A stretch of DNA of 10,065 bases from Desulfobulbaceae bacterium (GCA_011322715.1 DRLX01000536.1:1-10065); one strand, 5' to 3'. Shown: positions 1-7,463, counted from the stretch's first letter. Notes: a model not told the origin generated them from the letters alone. Translations and numbers: made by a program.

Positions 1-2
1 AA

Positions 3-398
3 CTTGAATCCATTGAAAGCGCAGGGGAAGTCATCGGCCATAAATTCAGCCTTCTTATACGGGAAGTAGAACGTCTCGAATCTTTTTTTGATTTCCACAC
101 ACTTGACACCTATCTTAGACTGGCACGCATGCATGCATCGACAAAGAAAAAAGGACTCTATACCCGGGTTATTAACGGTGATGATGGTTTTACGCCACCG
201 GGTCTCCTGTTCGGGCTCTGCTATGCATGGTATCTCGATAATCGCTTTGCACCCAATATTGAATACAAGATGTCGATTATGAAAAATGAAACCGGGGATC
301 TCATTCCTGAACAAATCCGGATTGTTGAACGCCGGCGCCGATTGATCGACTTTTTTCGTGAACATGTTTTTCAACATCGAGCCGGTGGGACAAAGTAA
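3..398 (+). CDS. 3' end of an unrecognised protein (5' truncated by window edge)
   Basis: An open frame runs from the first bases of the window to a TAA at 396-398 with no internal stop, giving at least 131 C-terminal residues. The start lies outside the window. ATG codons at 129 and later are internal, because the frame upstream is open and its protein-like composition continues (beginning LESIESAGEVIGHKFSLL). I do not recognise the family. Visible features are a charged amphipathic helix-like stretch at the left edge, an aromatic segment (GLLFGLCYAWYLDNRF) that is too short and polar to call a membrane span with confidence, and a very basic run (VERRRRLIDFFREHVF) near the C-terminus. No catalytic motif is apparent. 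It is co-directional with the downstream signalling operon but separated by 134 bases, so it is probably a separate unit. Confidence 0.7.
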   Translation, partial: LESIESAGEVIGHKFSLLIREVERLESFFDFHTLDTYLRLARMHASTKKKGLYTRVINGDDGFTPPGLLFGLCYAWYLDNRFAPNIEYKMSIMKNETGDLIPEQIRIVERRRRLIDFFREHVFQHRAGGTK

Positions 399-434
399 AG
401 CTATAAAAAAAACATTATTGTCCACTTCCGCCTT

Positions 435-501
435 GAATTCAGGTTGTTAAAAAGTAGCTGCCAATGGTAGAGTAACACTGGATAGCTGCAGAATTCAGGT
501 T
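435..501. repeat. Two interleaved short direct repeats in the gap before the response regulator
   Basis: The 134-base gap 399-532 contains the 11-mer GAATTCAGGTT twice, at 435-445 and 491-501 (56 bases apart), and the 7-mer TAGCTGC twice, at 455-461 and 483-489 (28 bases apart). Both pairs lie just upstream of the five-gene operon, so they could be regulator-binding half-sites. They could also be a small duplication. A weak sigma-70-like pair lies between them: TTGTTA at 444-449, then an 18-base spacer, then TAGAGT at 468-473. It matches the consensus at only four of six positions in each box, so it is a suggestion only. No sigma-54 GG/GC element and no rho-independent terminator was seen in this gap. 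Confidence 0.4.
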
Positions 502-532
502 AATTGTTTTTTTCTTTTCAGGGGGGCGACTG

Positions 533-901
533 ATGCGAATACTGGTCATTGACGACGATGAACAGATGCGTGTTCTCCTGCGCCAGGTCATGGAATGGAG
601 CGGCTTCACCGTCGACGATGCGGAAAACGGTCGTAAGGGGATGCAGATCCAGCGCAGGCAACCTGCTGATCTGGTGATCACCGATCTGATCATGCCGGAA
701 CAGGAAGGCCTGGAAACAATCAGCCTCCTGAAAAAGGAATTTCCGGCTGTGAAAATAGTTGCCATCTCCGGAGGTGGACGAATCGGCCCCGAGGCCTATT
801 TGCCCGCCGCCCGCGAATTGGGGGCCGACCTGGTGTTCAGTAAACCATTTGATGTTAAGGAATTTGTCGCAGCCGTAAGGGGGTTACTTGGAAATGACTG
901 A
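533..901 (+). CDS. Single-domain response regulator (CheY-like receiver)
   Basis: This 122-residue protein is one receiver domain with no attached output domain. The expected active-site set is present: acidic residues D7-D9 (IDDDEQ), phosphoacceptor D51 in ITDLIMPE, S79 in the switch position (AISGGG), and K104 followed by P105 (FSKPFD). It should therefore be able to accept a phosphoryl group. The ATG at 533 is preceded by a strong G-rich ribosome-binding site (AGGGGGGCGA, about 520-529), which supports this start. The gene ends 8 bases inside the following hybrid kinase gene, implying translational coupling and a shared phosphorelay. With no DNA-binding or enzyme domain, it likely acts as a phosphate shuttle or by docking on a partner protein. 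The domain call is firm; the partner is inferred from position. Confidence 0.93.
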   Translation: MRILVIDDDEQMRVLLRQVMEWSGFTVDDAENGRKGMQIQRRQPADLVITDLIMPEQEGLETISLLKKEFPAVKIVAISGGGRIGPEAYLPAARELGADLVFSKPFDVKEFVAAVRGLLGND

Positions 902-2867
902 GCACAAGGTTCTGGTTGTTGATAATAGTCCGGTGATTCTCAAAATCGTCTCCAAGGCCCTGGAGGATGCCGGCTGTTCGGTGCAGATCGCAAGGGACGG
1001 TCTTGAGGCATTGGACATACTCATGGAATTTCCACCGGATATAATATTTACCGATCTGGTCATGCCCAAAATAGACGGGGCCAAACTCTGTCACATCGTC
1101 CGCAACACGCCGGGATATGAGCATATATTTCTTGTTGTTCTTTCCGGTATTGCCCTGGAAGACGATATGAACGTCCTTGAACTGGGCGCTGATATCTGTA
1201 TTGCCAAGGGTCCGGCGGCAACGATGAAAAAGCATATCCTTGCCGCCCTGCAACGCTTCGAATCAGGCCTGAGAGGCAGTACTCATATCGAAGGTTTGCA
1301 GGGCCTGTATCCTCGGGAGGTAACCAGCGAACTTCTTGTCAACAAACGACACAACGAGGTCATTTTCGAGCGAATGACGGAAGGGGCCTTTGAACTGGAT
1401 GGCCTGGGAAGAATCGTTCGGGCAAACCCGGTCTGCTGCCGATTGTTTTCCTCTGCGGAAGCCGAAATTCTGGGGTCCCGACTGGTGGATCTTTTACCGG
1501 AGGACCATCATCTTGATTTTTGTACCTGGATCGATAATCTCGCTTCAACACACACCAATACACCTCTGGTGTTTGATTATTCCAATCCTGTTTTTCTGGG
1601 TACACGGCAGGTAACCTTTAATCTCGTTCCCATTTATGAAGAGGAACAGTTGTCCGTTATCGGTATTATGAAAGATGTGACCGAGCGCAAACGGATGGAT
1701 GCCCAAAAGGCCCGACTGGAAAAAGAACTTCAGCGCATCAATAAACTTGATGCCATGGCAACGATGGCCGGTGGTATTGCCCACGATTTCAACAATCTAC
1801 TGACGATTATTAATGGAAATGTTGAAATGGCCAGGATTCTTTCACTTGATGAAAAGGTCAATCAGCTTTTGGTCGAGACCGGCAAGGCGCTGCAGCTTAC
1901 CACTGGTCTTATCCGGCGATTTTCAACTTTTTCCGATAACTACCTGCCCTCAAAATCACTGGTCTGCGTTGATGAGTTACTCTCCGGCCTCCTTGAGAAT
2001 GAACTTGGGGACTCTGATATCGAGGTGCAATTAACGTCCGACGGCAAGGTAAGTTATGTCGACCTTGATGTCGACCTGATGGTCCAGGTTTTTCAGAATA
2101 TTATTCTCAATGCCGTTGAGGCCATGCAGGGGAAAGGGAAACTGAGTGTTGACCTGGCTGAAATCAATGGTCGTGAAGAGGCCGAAAAAACCGGACAACC
2201 GATTGCCGACGGAAAATTTATTCGTATTCGGATTACCGACAGCGGCTGCGGCATGGATGAGGCCCTTCTGGAGCGCATATTTGACGCCTATTTTTCCACC
2301 AAGCAGAAGGGAACCCAAAAGGGGATGGGGCTAGGTCTGACCATCGCCCACGCCATTGTCAAAAAACATGGTGGGCTGCTCAGGATCGATGCAAGGCCCG
2401 AGGCCGGTTGTACGGCCACGATTTATCTTCCGGTTGGTCGAACCGCTCAATACTGTGTCGGCAGTGAGGCCTATAATAAACGCCTACGGGTCCTGATCAT
2501 GGATGATGATGAAATTATGCAAAAGGTTTTCAGCGGTATGTTTGAGGAATGTAACTGTGATGTTACAACCGTTGACTGCGGGGATGAGGCGGTACGTGAA
2601 TTCAACGACCAACTGATCGCCGGTCGGCCCTATGATCTGGTTCTTCTCAACCTGCAGGTCGATAACGGGATGAATGGCATTGGGGCGGCCAAAGCCATTG
2701 CCGATCGCAATCCGTCAACCATGCTGGTTGCCATGAGCGAAGATGCCGGTCATAAAGTCATGTGTGATCCGCACGCTTTTTATTGCACGACCGCAGTTGA
2801 AAAACCATTTTCCATTGATACCGTCAAAACCATTCTCAATGATTATATTCGTGCAAATACGCAATAA
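894..2867 (+). CDS. Hybrid sensor histidine kinase, REC-PAS-HisKA-HATPase-REC
   Basis: About 657 residues, no membrane segment, so a cytoplasmic kinase. Domains in order are: an N-terminal receiver (about 4-120; acceptor D54 in FTDLVMPK, S84, K105); a PAS sensor (about 150-265, ending in the usual DVTERKR linker); a dimerisation/phosphoacceptor helix with H297 in GIAHDFNNLL; an HATPase_c domain with N-box N406, G1 DSGCGMD (D449), F-box IFDAYFSTK and G2 GMGLGL (477-482); and a C-terminal receiver (about 530-657). The C-terminal receiver has Asn (N586, codon 2649-2651) where the phosphoacceptor Asp belongs, although its acidic cluster (MDDDE) and KPF are kept. The N-terminal receiver has D10-N11 in place of the usual acidic pair. 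I chose ATG 894, which overlaps the preceding gene by 8 bases; AAGGGGG at 877-883 is its likely ribosome-binding site. An in-frame TTG at 888 is the alternative, adding two residues. PAS ligand unknown. Confidence 0.93.
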   Translation: MTEHKVLVVDNSPVILKIVSKALEDAGCSVQIARDGLEALDILMEFPPDIIFTDLVMPKIDGAKLCHIVRNTPGYEHIFLVVLSGIALEDDMNVLELGADICIAKGPAATMKKHILAALQRFESGLRGSTHIEGLQGLYPREVTSELLVNKRHNEVIFERMTEGAFELDGLGRIVRANPVCCRLFSSAEAEILGSRLVDLLPEDHHLDFCTWIDNLASTHTNTPLVFDYSNPVFLGTRQVTFNLVPIYEEEQLSVIGIMKDVTERKRMDAQKARLEKELQRINKLDAMATMAGGIAHDFNNLLTIINGNVEMARILSLDEKVNQLLVETGKALQLTTGLIRRFSTFSDNYLPSKSLVCVDELLSGLLENELGDSDIEVQLTSDGKVSYVDLDVDLMVQVFQNIILNAVEAMQGKGKLSVDLAEINGREEAEKTGQPIADGKFIRIRITDSGCGMDEALLERIFDAYFSTKQKGTQKGMGLGLTIAHAIVKKHGGLLRIDARPEAGCTATIYLPVGRTAQYCVGSEAYNKRLRVLIMDDDEIMQKVFSGMFEECNCDVTTVDCGDEAVREFNDQLIAGRPYDLVLLNLQVDNGMNGIGAAKAIADRNPSTMLVAMSEDAGHKVMCDPHAFYCTTAVEKPFSIDTVKTILNDYIRANTQ

Positions 2868-2909
2868 TTCTCTTGCCTGCCGGTGTATGCCCTTCCTTAC
2901 TTGACCGCC

Positions 2910-3914
2910 ATGTATCTTGCACGCAGGATTATTGATAACAAACTGCATTATGTCCTCTGTGAATCCTATGATAACGGTGTCTGTCTGACCAACCGTGATC
3001 TTGTTGCACTTGGTCCCCGCCCTGAGCAATACATAACATACGGTGGCGGTAGTTCCTTTTCCATTGACGAACACCTTCTTGACAGACTGGTGCAGCTTGG
3101 CGTAACCGCCTCCTATGAAGAGATCGAACAGATTTTTCTTCCCTTTCTTGATCCCTATATCCGGATAAAGATATCCCACTTCTGCGACCGCGGCAGGTAT
3201 CGAAACTGGCGCCCAATGACCGCCGCCGTCAAGGCGAAAGTTCTTGAACAAACCCATGTCATAGATCGGCGTCGTATTCATTATCTTCGTTTTGGCCAGG
3301 TGGATCAACGCAGACTTGATAATTCAGTGACCCTGTACAAACAGCTGCTGGATAAATCCCGCGATGAGCTTGAACAGCTGATGATAGCCCAGGAACAGGA
3401 CCTGTCGCCGGCGGAATATAAACGGTATATTTTCACCATCTTTGATCTGCAGCATTATTTTACAGAGAGTTATGCCCGTTCCATGCCGCACATCCTTAAT
3501 CAGGAAAAACTTGACCAATATTTTCTGCAAGAGGTCTGCCGTCTGGATAAAGACGACGCCTTCTGGCAGGGACTTGACCGGCAGGAAAAATTATCTCCCT
3601 ATCTTGTACGCTATATAGTCATGTTTTTTGACTATGATTTTCCCGGTTCCGAATCCTGGAATGATTTTGCCCGGTTGTTTGAGGAGTCACGCCGCAGCGC
3701 CAGAAAGAATCTCGGAACGAAAAAAATGTCCATCAATGCTGCTGGTTCTGTTTTTGGTATCAGCCGGACGGAACTTGCAGCCATGGATAAAAAACAGCTG
3801 ACCGCCCTATATCGAAAAAAGGCGCACAAGCTTCATCCCGACAAGGGAGGAGACCATGATCTTTTTATTGAACTAACGGCGGCCTACAACGAATTACTGC
3901 GCGGTCGGAGGTGA
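2910..3914 (+). CDS. J-domain protein with C-terminal J domain (class C / type III DnaJ-like)
   Basis: About 334 residues. The last 65 or so form a J domain, with the invariant HPD at 309-311 in KLHPDKGGD, preceded by a basic helix (LTALYRKKAHK) and followed by a helix IV-like segment (FIELTAAYNELL). There is no Gly/Phe region, no CxxCxGxG zinc repeats and no class A/B C-terminal domain, so it is a specialised co-chaperone expected to recruit an Hsp70 to a particular client. The first 270 residues are not a family I can name. They begin with a beta-rich MYLARRI/HYVLCESY segment followed by a helical middle part with no membrane span. ATG 2910 is chosen because this segment looks like the natural N-terminus; a GTG at 2883 and a TTG at 2901 are in frame. 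None has a clear ribosome-binding site. The gene lies 42 bases after the hybrid kinase and overlaps the first ABC gene by 4 bases, suggesting a shared job. Confidence 0.85.
   Translation: MYLARRIIDNKLHYVLCESYDNGVCLTNRDLVALGPRPEQYITYGGGSSFSIDEHLLDRLVQLGVTASYEEIEQIFLPFLDPYIRIKISHFCDRGRYRNWRPMTAAVKAKVLEQTHVIDRRRIHYLRFGQVDQRRLDNSVTLYKQLLDKSRDELEQLMIAQEQDLSPAEYKRYIFTIFDLQHYFTESYARSMPHILNQEKLDQYFLQEVCRLDKDDAFWQGLDRQEKLSPYLVRYIVMFFDYDFPGSESWNDFARLFEESRRSARKNLGTKKMSINAAGSVFGISRTELAAMDKKQLTALYRKKAHKLHPDKGGDHDLFIELTAAYNELLRGRR
3907..3914 (+). promoter_or_regulatory. Perfect Shine-Dalgarno GGAGGTGA overlapping the annotated GTG start
   Basis: GGAGGTGA at 3907-3914 is a full anti-16S match, but it contains the GTG (3911) assigned as the start of the first ABC gene and the TGA stop of the J-domain gene. 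It therefore cannot serve that GTG at normal spacing. The only codon correctly placed behind it (5 bases) is an in-frame ATT at 3920. Either GTG 3911 is used by termination-reinitiation coupling, or ATT 3920 is a rare non-canonical start. No other ATG, GTG or TTG follows within the next dozen or so codons. Confidence 0.5.
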
Positions 3915-5674
3915 AGTCTATTTCCGAAAAATCAGCGACAAGCCGTCAGGCGCTTGCCCTGCTCATTCCTGTGTTTAAGCGTTTTCGGCTGCGTCTGTTC
4001 CTGGGATTCTCCGCTCTGCTCGGGGTCGATTTTCTCCAGCTCATCGTTCCGAAAATTCTCAAAAAAGGAATTGATTCCCTTGCCGACCAAAGCGCAAGTC
4101 CGCATACTCTTTTTCTGCTGGCCGCCCTTGTTCTTGGTATTGCCGCCTGCGTAGCTCTGCTCAGATTTGTCTGGCGAATCCTCATAATCGGTTTTTCCAG
4201 AATTCTTGAAAAACGGTTGCGCGTGCAGCTCTTTACCCATCTGGTGCGGATGGACCGTTCATTTTATCATCGTTGGTCGCCGGGATCTCTAATGGCGCAC
4301 GCAGGAAATGATCTAGCGGCAGTACAGATGGCCTGCGGTATGGGCATGGTAGCGGCCGCCGATGCCCTTGTTATGTCCACGGCATCTATCGGCTTTATGT
4401 TGGCCATTGATGCACGACTGACATTGCTTGCCCTTCTGCCCATGCCTCTGCTTGCCCTGTCGACCTGGATCCTGTCCACCAAAATGCATCTTCACTTTTC
4501 CAGAGTTCAGGAACAGTTTGGCCGGTTGACCGAATTTGCCCGCAATGCACTTGTCTCGATATCTCTTGTGAAGGGATATTGCCTTGAAGGAGCGCAGGAA
4601 AGAAAATTTTCCGAACTCGGCAGGACCTATGTGCGTAACAACCTGCGGGTTGCCATCCTGCAGGGACTACTGCATCCCATGGCGACCCTTGCCGGCAATA
4701 TCGGTATGCTGCTGGTTCTCTATTTCGGCGGCAAGATGGTGATCGAGGCCGGAATGTCCCTTGGTTCTTTTGTCGCCTTTATTACCTATCTCGCCATGCT
4801 CATCTGGCCCATGATGGCCGTCGGCTGGGTGGCCAACCTTGCCCAGCGAGGATTGACTTCCCTGCGTAGAATAGCAACCCTTCTTGCAGAGCAGCCTTCC
4901 CTTGAGGACGGAATGAAAACCCGCATCCACCGGCATCCACAGGCACCATGGATCCGTTGTGATAACCTCTCCTTCACCTATCCGGGCGGCAAACGTCCGG
5001 CTCTGTACAGCATCAACACTGCATGGTTTACCGGTATCTACGGAATAGCCGGTCGCTCCGGTTCCGGAAAGTCAACGCTGTGCCGCCTGATCGTGCGGCT
5101 CTATCCGATTGATACAGGCATGCTTTTTCTCGGGGGCGAAGACATAAACCAATACTCTGTTGCAGCGATCAGGAAAGAGTTTGCCTATGTCGGCGAACAG
5201 ACGGCCCTGTTTTCCGATACCATCTATAATAATATCAGTTTCGGGCTGGAAGGCGCGTCAAAACAGCAGGTCGAGACAGCGGCAAAGGCAGCGGCCATTC
5301 ATGAGTATATTATCGGGCTTGACATGGGGTATGATGCAAAAGTGGGAGAGCAGGGCGTCAAACTTTCCGGCGGCCAGCGACAACGTATCGCCCTTGCCCG
5401 TGCCTTGCTCAGTAACAGGCGCATCCTGATCATTGATAACGGGTTGTCGGCCCTTGATGTATCCACGGAACAGGAGGTGATTACCAATATACGCCGACAG
5501 TACCAAAACCGGCTGGTGCTTTTGGTTTCGCATCGGGTAAATCTGCTTTCCCGCACCCGGGAGATTATTCTTCTGGACCAGGGAAAAATAGTCGCTGTCG
5601 GCGACCATGCTTCGCTGTATGCGACCGGTGGCCTCTATACAACCATGGTCGACAAACAACAGGATCATGCATAA
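3911..5674 (+). CDS. ABC exporter half-transporter, subunit A (degenerate Walker B)
   Basis: A 587-residue fusion of a six-helix exporter membrane domain and a nucleotide-binding domain, located in the inner membrane. Predicted spans are near 27-49, 66-94, 140-165, 167-188, 248-272 and 282-305. The ATPase half shows an A-loop Tyr (Y357), Walker A GRSGSGKST (381-389), Q-loop Q430, signature LSGGQ (485-489), Walker B IIDNGLSALD (D509, N510) and switch H541. The catalytic Glu after the Walker B Asp is replaced by Asn (codon 5438-5440), so this subunit's own ATP site should be poorly hydrolytic. Together with the next gene this fits an asymmetric heterodimer of the MdlA/YheI-like type. Overlaps of 4 bases upstream and 8 bases downstream indicate co-translation. 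The start is ambiguous, because the best ribosome-binding site overlaps the GTG. The substrate (drug, lipid or peptide) cannot be read from the sequence. No peptidase C39 domain is present. Confidence 0.95.
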   Translation: MKSISEKSATSRQALALLIPVFKRFRLRLFLGFSALLGVDFLQLIVPKILKKGIDSLADQSASPHTLFLLAALVLGIAACVALLRFVWRILIIGFSRILEKRLRVQLFTHLVRMDRSFYHRWSPGSLMAHAGNDLAAVQMACGMGMVAAADALVMSTASIGFMLAIDARLTLLALLPMPLLALSTWILSTKMHLHFSRVQEQFGRLTEFARNALVSISLVKGYCLEGAQERKFSELGRTYVRNNLRVAILQGLLHPMATLAGNIGMLLVLYFGGKMVIEAGMSLGSFVAFITYLAMLIWPMMAVGWVANLAQRGLTSLRRIATLLAEQPSLEDGMKTRIHRHPQAPWIRCDNLSFTYPGGKRPALYSINTAWFTGIYGIAGRSGSGKSTLCRLIVRLYPIDTGMLFLGGEDINQYSVAAIRKEFAYVGEQTALFSDTIYNNISFGLEGASKQQVETAAKAAAIHEYIIGLDMGYDAKVGEQGVKLSGGQRQRIALARALLSNRRILIIDNGLSALDVSTEQEVITNIRRQYQNRLVLLVSHRVNLLSRTREIILLDQGKIVAVGDHASLYATGGLYTTMVDKQQDHA

Positions 5675-7463
5675 TTACGGTTACACAGAGGACGGAAAGG
5701 TCGGCAGTCTGCTTGATCTGCGTCTGTGGAAGAGAATTCTCACCCTGTGTCGGTCCTTTGTGCCCGGTTTTATCGGCGCTGTTCTCCTCTCCCTTATTTT
5801 AACGGTCGCCACTCTGGGAATGCCCAGGCTTATGCAGGTCGGCATTGACGGATTTATGCACGGTGGTTCTCTTTCTCCGGAGGCACGGATCAGCGGTCTT
5901 GGCCGGGTGGCCTGGGAATATGCAATTCTTATCGGCCTGGTCTTTGGTGCGGGGTTTTTCCAGGTAGTACTCCTTGAGTGGATAGGGCAGATGATCATGC
6001 ATCGGCTGCGTAACCGTCTCTTTCATCATATTCTGGGTCTGAAGGTACGTTTTTTTCAGCAGCAGCCGACCGGCAAGCTGGTGACACGGCTGACCAACGA
6101 TATTCAGAACATGCATGAAATGTTCACCTCGGTCCTGGTGACCCTGTTCAATGATCTTCTCAAACTGACGGGCATTCTTGTCGCCCTCTATCTGATGAAT
6201 GTTCGCCTGGCCATGCTGATGACGTTTTTTCTGCCGGCATCCCTTGCGGTAACCCTTGTTTTCTCCCGTCTGGCCAGGGAACGGTTCCGTGCAATTCGCA
6301 GGCAGTTGGCACGGTTAAACAGTTTTATGCAGGAAGCAGTGGCCAATATGGCCATCGTGCAGATCTATGGTCGCCGGCAAAAGATTGTCGATGAATATAC
6401 TGCTCTCTGTGATGGATACCTGCAGCGCACTTTTGCCCAGATTCGTCTGTTTGCCGGTTTTTTCCCTTTGACCGAGTTTATGAGCGCCCTCGCCGTGGCC
6501 CTTATTCTCTGGTACGGCGGCGGTGAGGTCCTGCATAAACAGTTGAGCCTTGGACAACTGGTAGCCTTTCTTTCCTATATGCGGCTTTTTTTTCAACCCT
6601 TGCGGGAACTGTCGCAAAAATATTCCATTGTCCAGTCGGCCATGGCATCTGCTGAACGCATTTTTCAGGTCCTTGATACCGATGAGGTATTACCGGTTCT
6701 CAAGCCCGTGTACCGGCCCAAATCCATCAGGGGAGAAGTGCGGTTTGCTGATGTCTGTTTTTCCTATGGTAAAGATGCGCCGGTATTACGGGACCTCACC
6801 TTTACTCTTGCTCCGGGCAAGGTTTCCGCCCTGGTTGGTTCGACCGGTTCCGGGAAGTCCACCCTGGCCGGGTTGCTGGTCAGGTTTTATGATCCGGATA
6901 CAGGGAGGATCTTTCTTGATAATGTTGATCTGCGCCGTTATCCCCTGCCTGTTCTGCGCACCCTTGTCGGTATTATCATGCAGGAGGTTTTTCTTCTCCC
7001 GGATACGGTACGGGAAAATATTACGGCAGGCGCCGATATTTCCGATGAGGAAATAGACATCCTGGCCCGCGCAACCGGTCTGGCCGAGCTGCTCAGGCGA
7101 CTGCCTGACGGGTTGAATACTGTTATCGGTGAAGGCGGGGTCGAGCTTTCCGCCGGAGAAAAACAGTTGATCGCCTTTGTTAGGGTTCTGGCCAAAAAGC
7201 CGGGCCTGCTGATCTTTGACGAGGCAACCGCAGCCATTGACACCGAGGGCGAAAATATTCTAGAACGGGCAGTGGAGCAGGGCTTCCATGACCGAACGGT
7301 CCTGGTGATTGCCCACCGGCTGTCAACTGTTAAGCGGGCGGACCATATTTTGGTGATGGACCGGGGACGCATAGTGGAACAGGGGACCCATACTGAACTG
7401 ATCAAAAAAAATGGAATTTATGCCGGTCTGGTCCGACTGGATCTGCACGGTGACAGGGAATGA
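5667..7463 (+). CDS. ABC exporter half-transporter, subunit B (catalytic Walker B, degenerate signature)
   Basis: About 598 residues, again membrane domain plus ATPase. Predicted spans are near 33-53, 85-107, 155-177, 180-200, 262-283 and 295-315. The nucleotide-binding half has Walker A GSTGSGKST (391-399), Q-loop Q439, an altered signature LSAGE (494-498), Walker B LIFDEATAAID with catalytic E519, and switch H550. It therefore supplies the intact Walker B but a non-canonical signature, exactly complementary to subunit A. This matches MdlB/YheH-like partners in heterodimeric exporters. ATG 5667 is chosen: it overlaps the preceding stop by 8 bases and gives a normal-length N-terminus. An in-frame ATG at 5607 would add 20 residues encoded entirely inside the upstream gene and is less likely. 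A short AGGA at 5661-5664 sits close to the start, so coupling to upstream translation is likely. It is the last gene of the plus-strand run. Confidence 0.95.
   Translation: MHNYGYTEDGKVGSLLDLRLWKRILTLCRSFVPGFIGAVLLSLILTVATLGMPRLMQVGIDGFMHGGSLSPEARISGLGRVAWEYAILIGLVFGAGFFQVVLLEWIGQMIMHRLRNRLFHHILGLKVRFFQQQPTGKLVTRLTNDIQNMHEMFTSVLVTLFNDLLKLTGILVALYLMNVRLAMLMTFFLPASLAVTLVFSRLARERFRAIRRQLARLNSFMQEAVANMAIVQIYGRRQKIVDEYTALCDGYLQRTFAQIRLFAGFFPLTEFMSALAVALILWYGGGEVLHKQLSLGQLVAFLSYMRLFFQPLRELSQKYSIVQSAMASAERIFQVLDTDEVLPVLKPVYRPKSIRGEVRFADVCFSYGKDAPVLRDLTFTLAPGKVSALVGSTGSGKSTLAGLLVRFYDPDTGRIFLDNVDLRRYPLPVLRTLVGIIMQEVFLLPDTVRENITAGADISDEEIDILARATGLAELLRRLPDGLNTVIGEGGVELSAGEKQLIAFVRVLAKKPGLLIFDEATAAIDTEGENILERAVEQGFHDRTVLVIAHRLSTVKRADHILVMDRGRIVEQGTHTELIKKNGIYAGLVRLDLHGDRE

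Noticed and set aside
127..135. GCATGCATGC-like palindromic tract
   Set aside because: It is a short run inside an open coding frame with no second copy; it looks like a codon-level coincidence.
855..1253. 132-residue minus-strand open frame opposite the N-terminal receiver
   Set aside because: It is a shadow of a clear receiver domain on the plus strand, with no motif of its own.
2715..3308. 197-residue minus-strand open frame across the kinase/J-protein junction
   Set aside because: It is antisense to two well-supported genes, has no recognisable domain, and its composition is that of a reverse-strand shadow.
3831..3860. HPDKGGD as evidence of a phage or viral J protein
   Set aside because: The HPDKGGD sequence is also common in cellular class C J proteins, and no phage genes are present nearby.
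5607..5666. Upstream ATG 5607 as start of ABC subunit B
   Set aside because: It would overlap the previous gene by 68 bases and add 20 non-conserved-looking residues. ATG 5667 fits the operon's short-overlap pattern.
5258..5668. 136-residue minus-strand open frame opposite the ABC ATPase domain
   Set aside because: The plus strand encodes the conserved signature, Walker B and H-loop here; the reverse frame has no domain.
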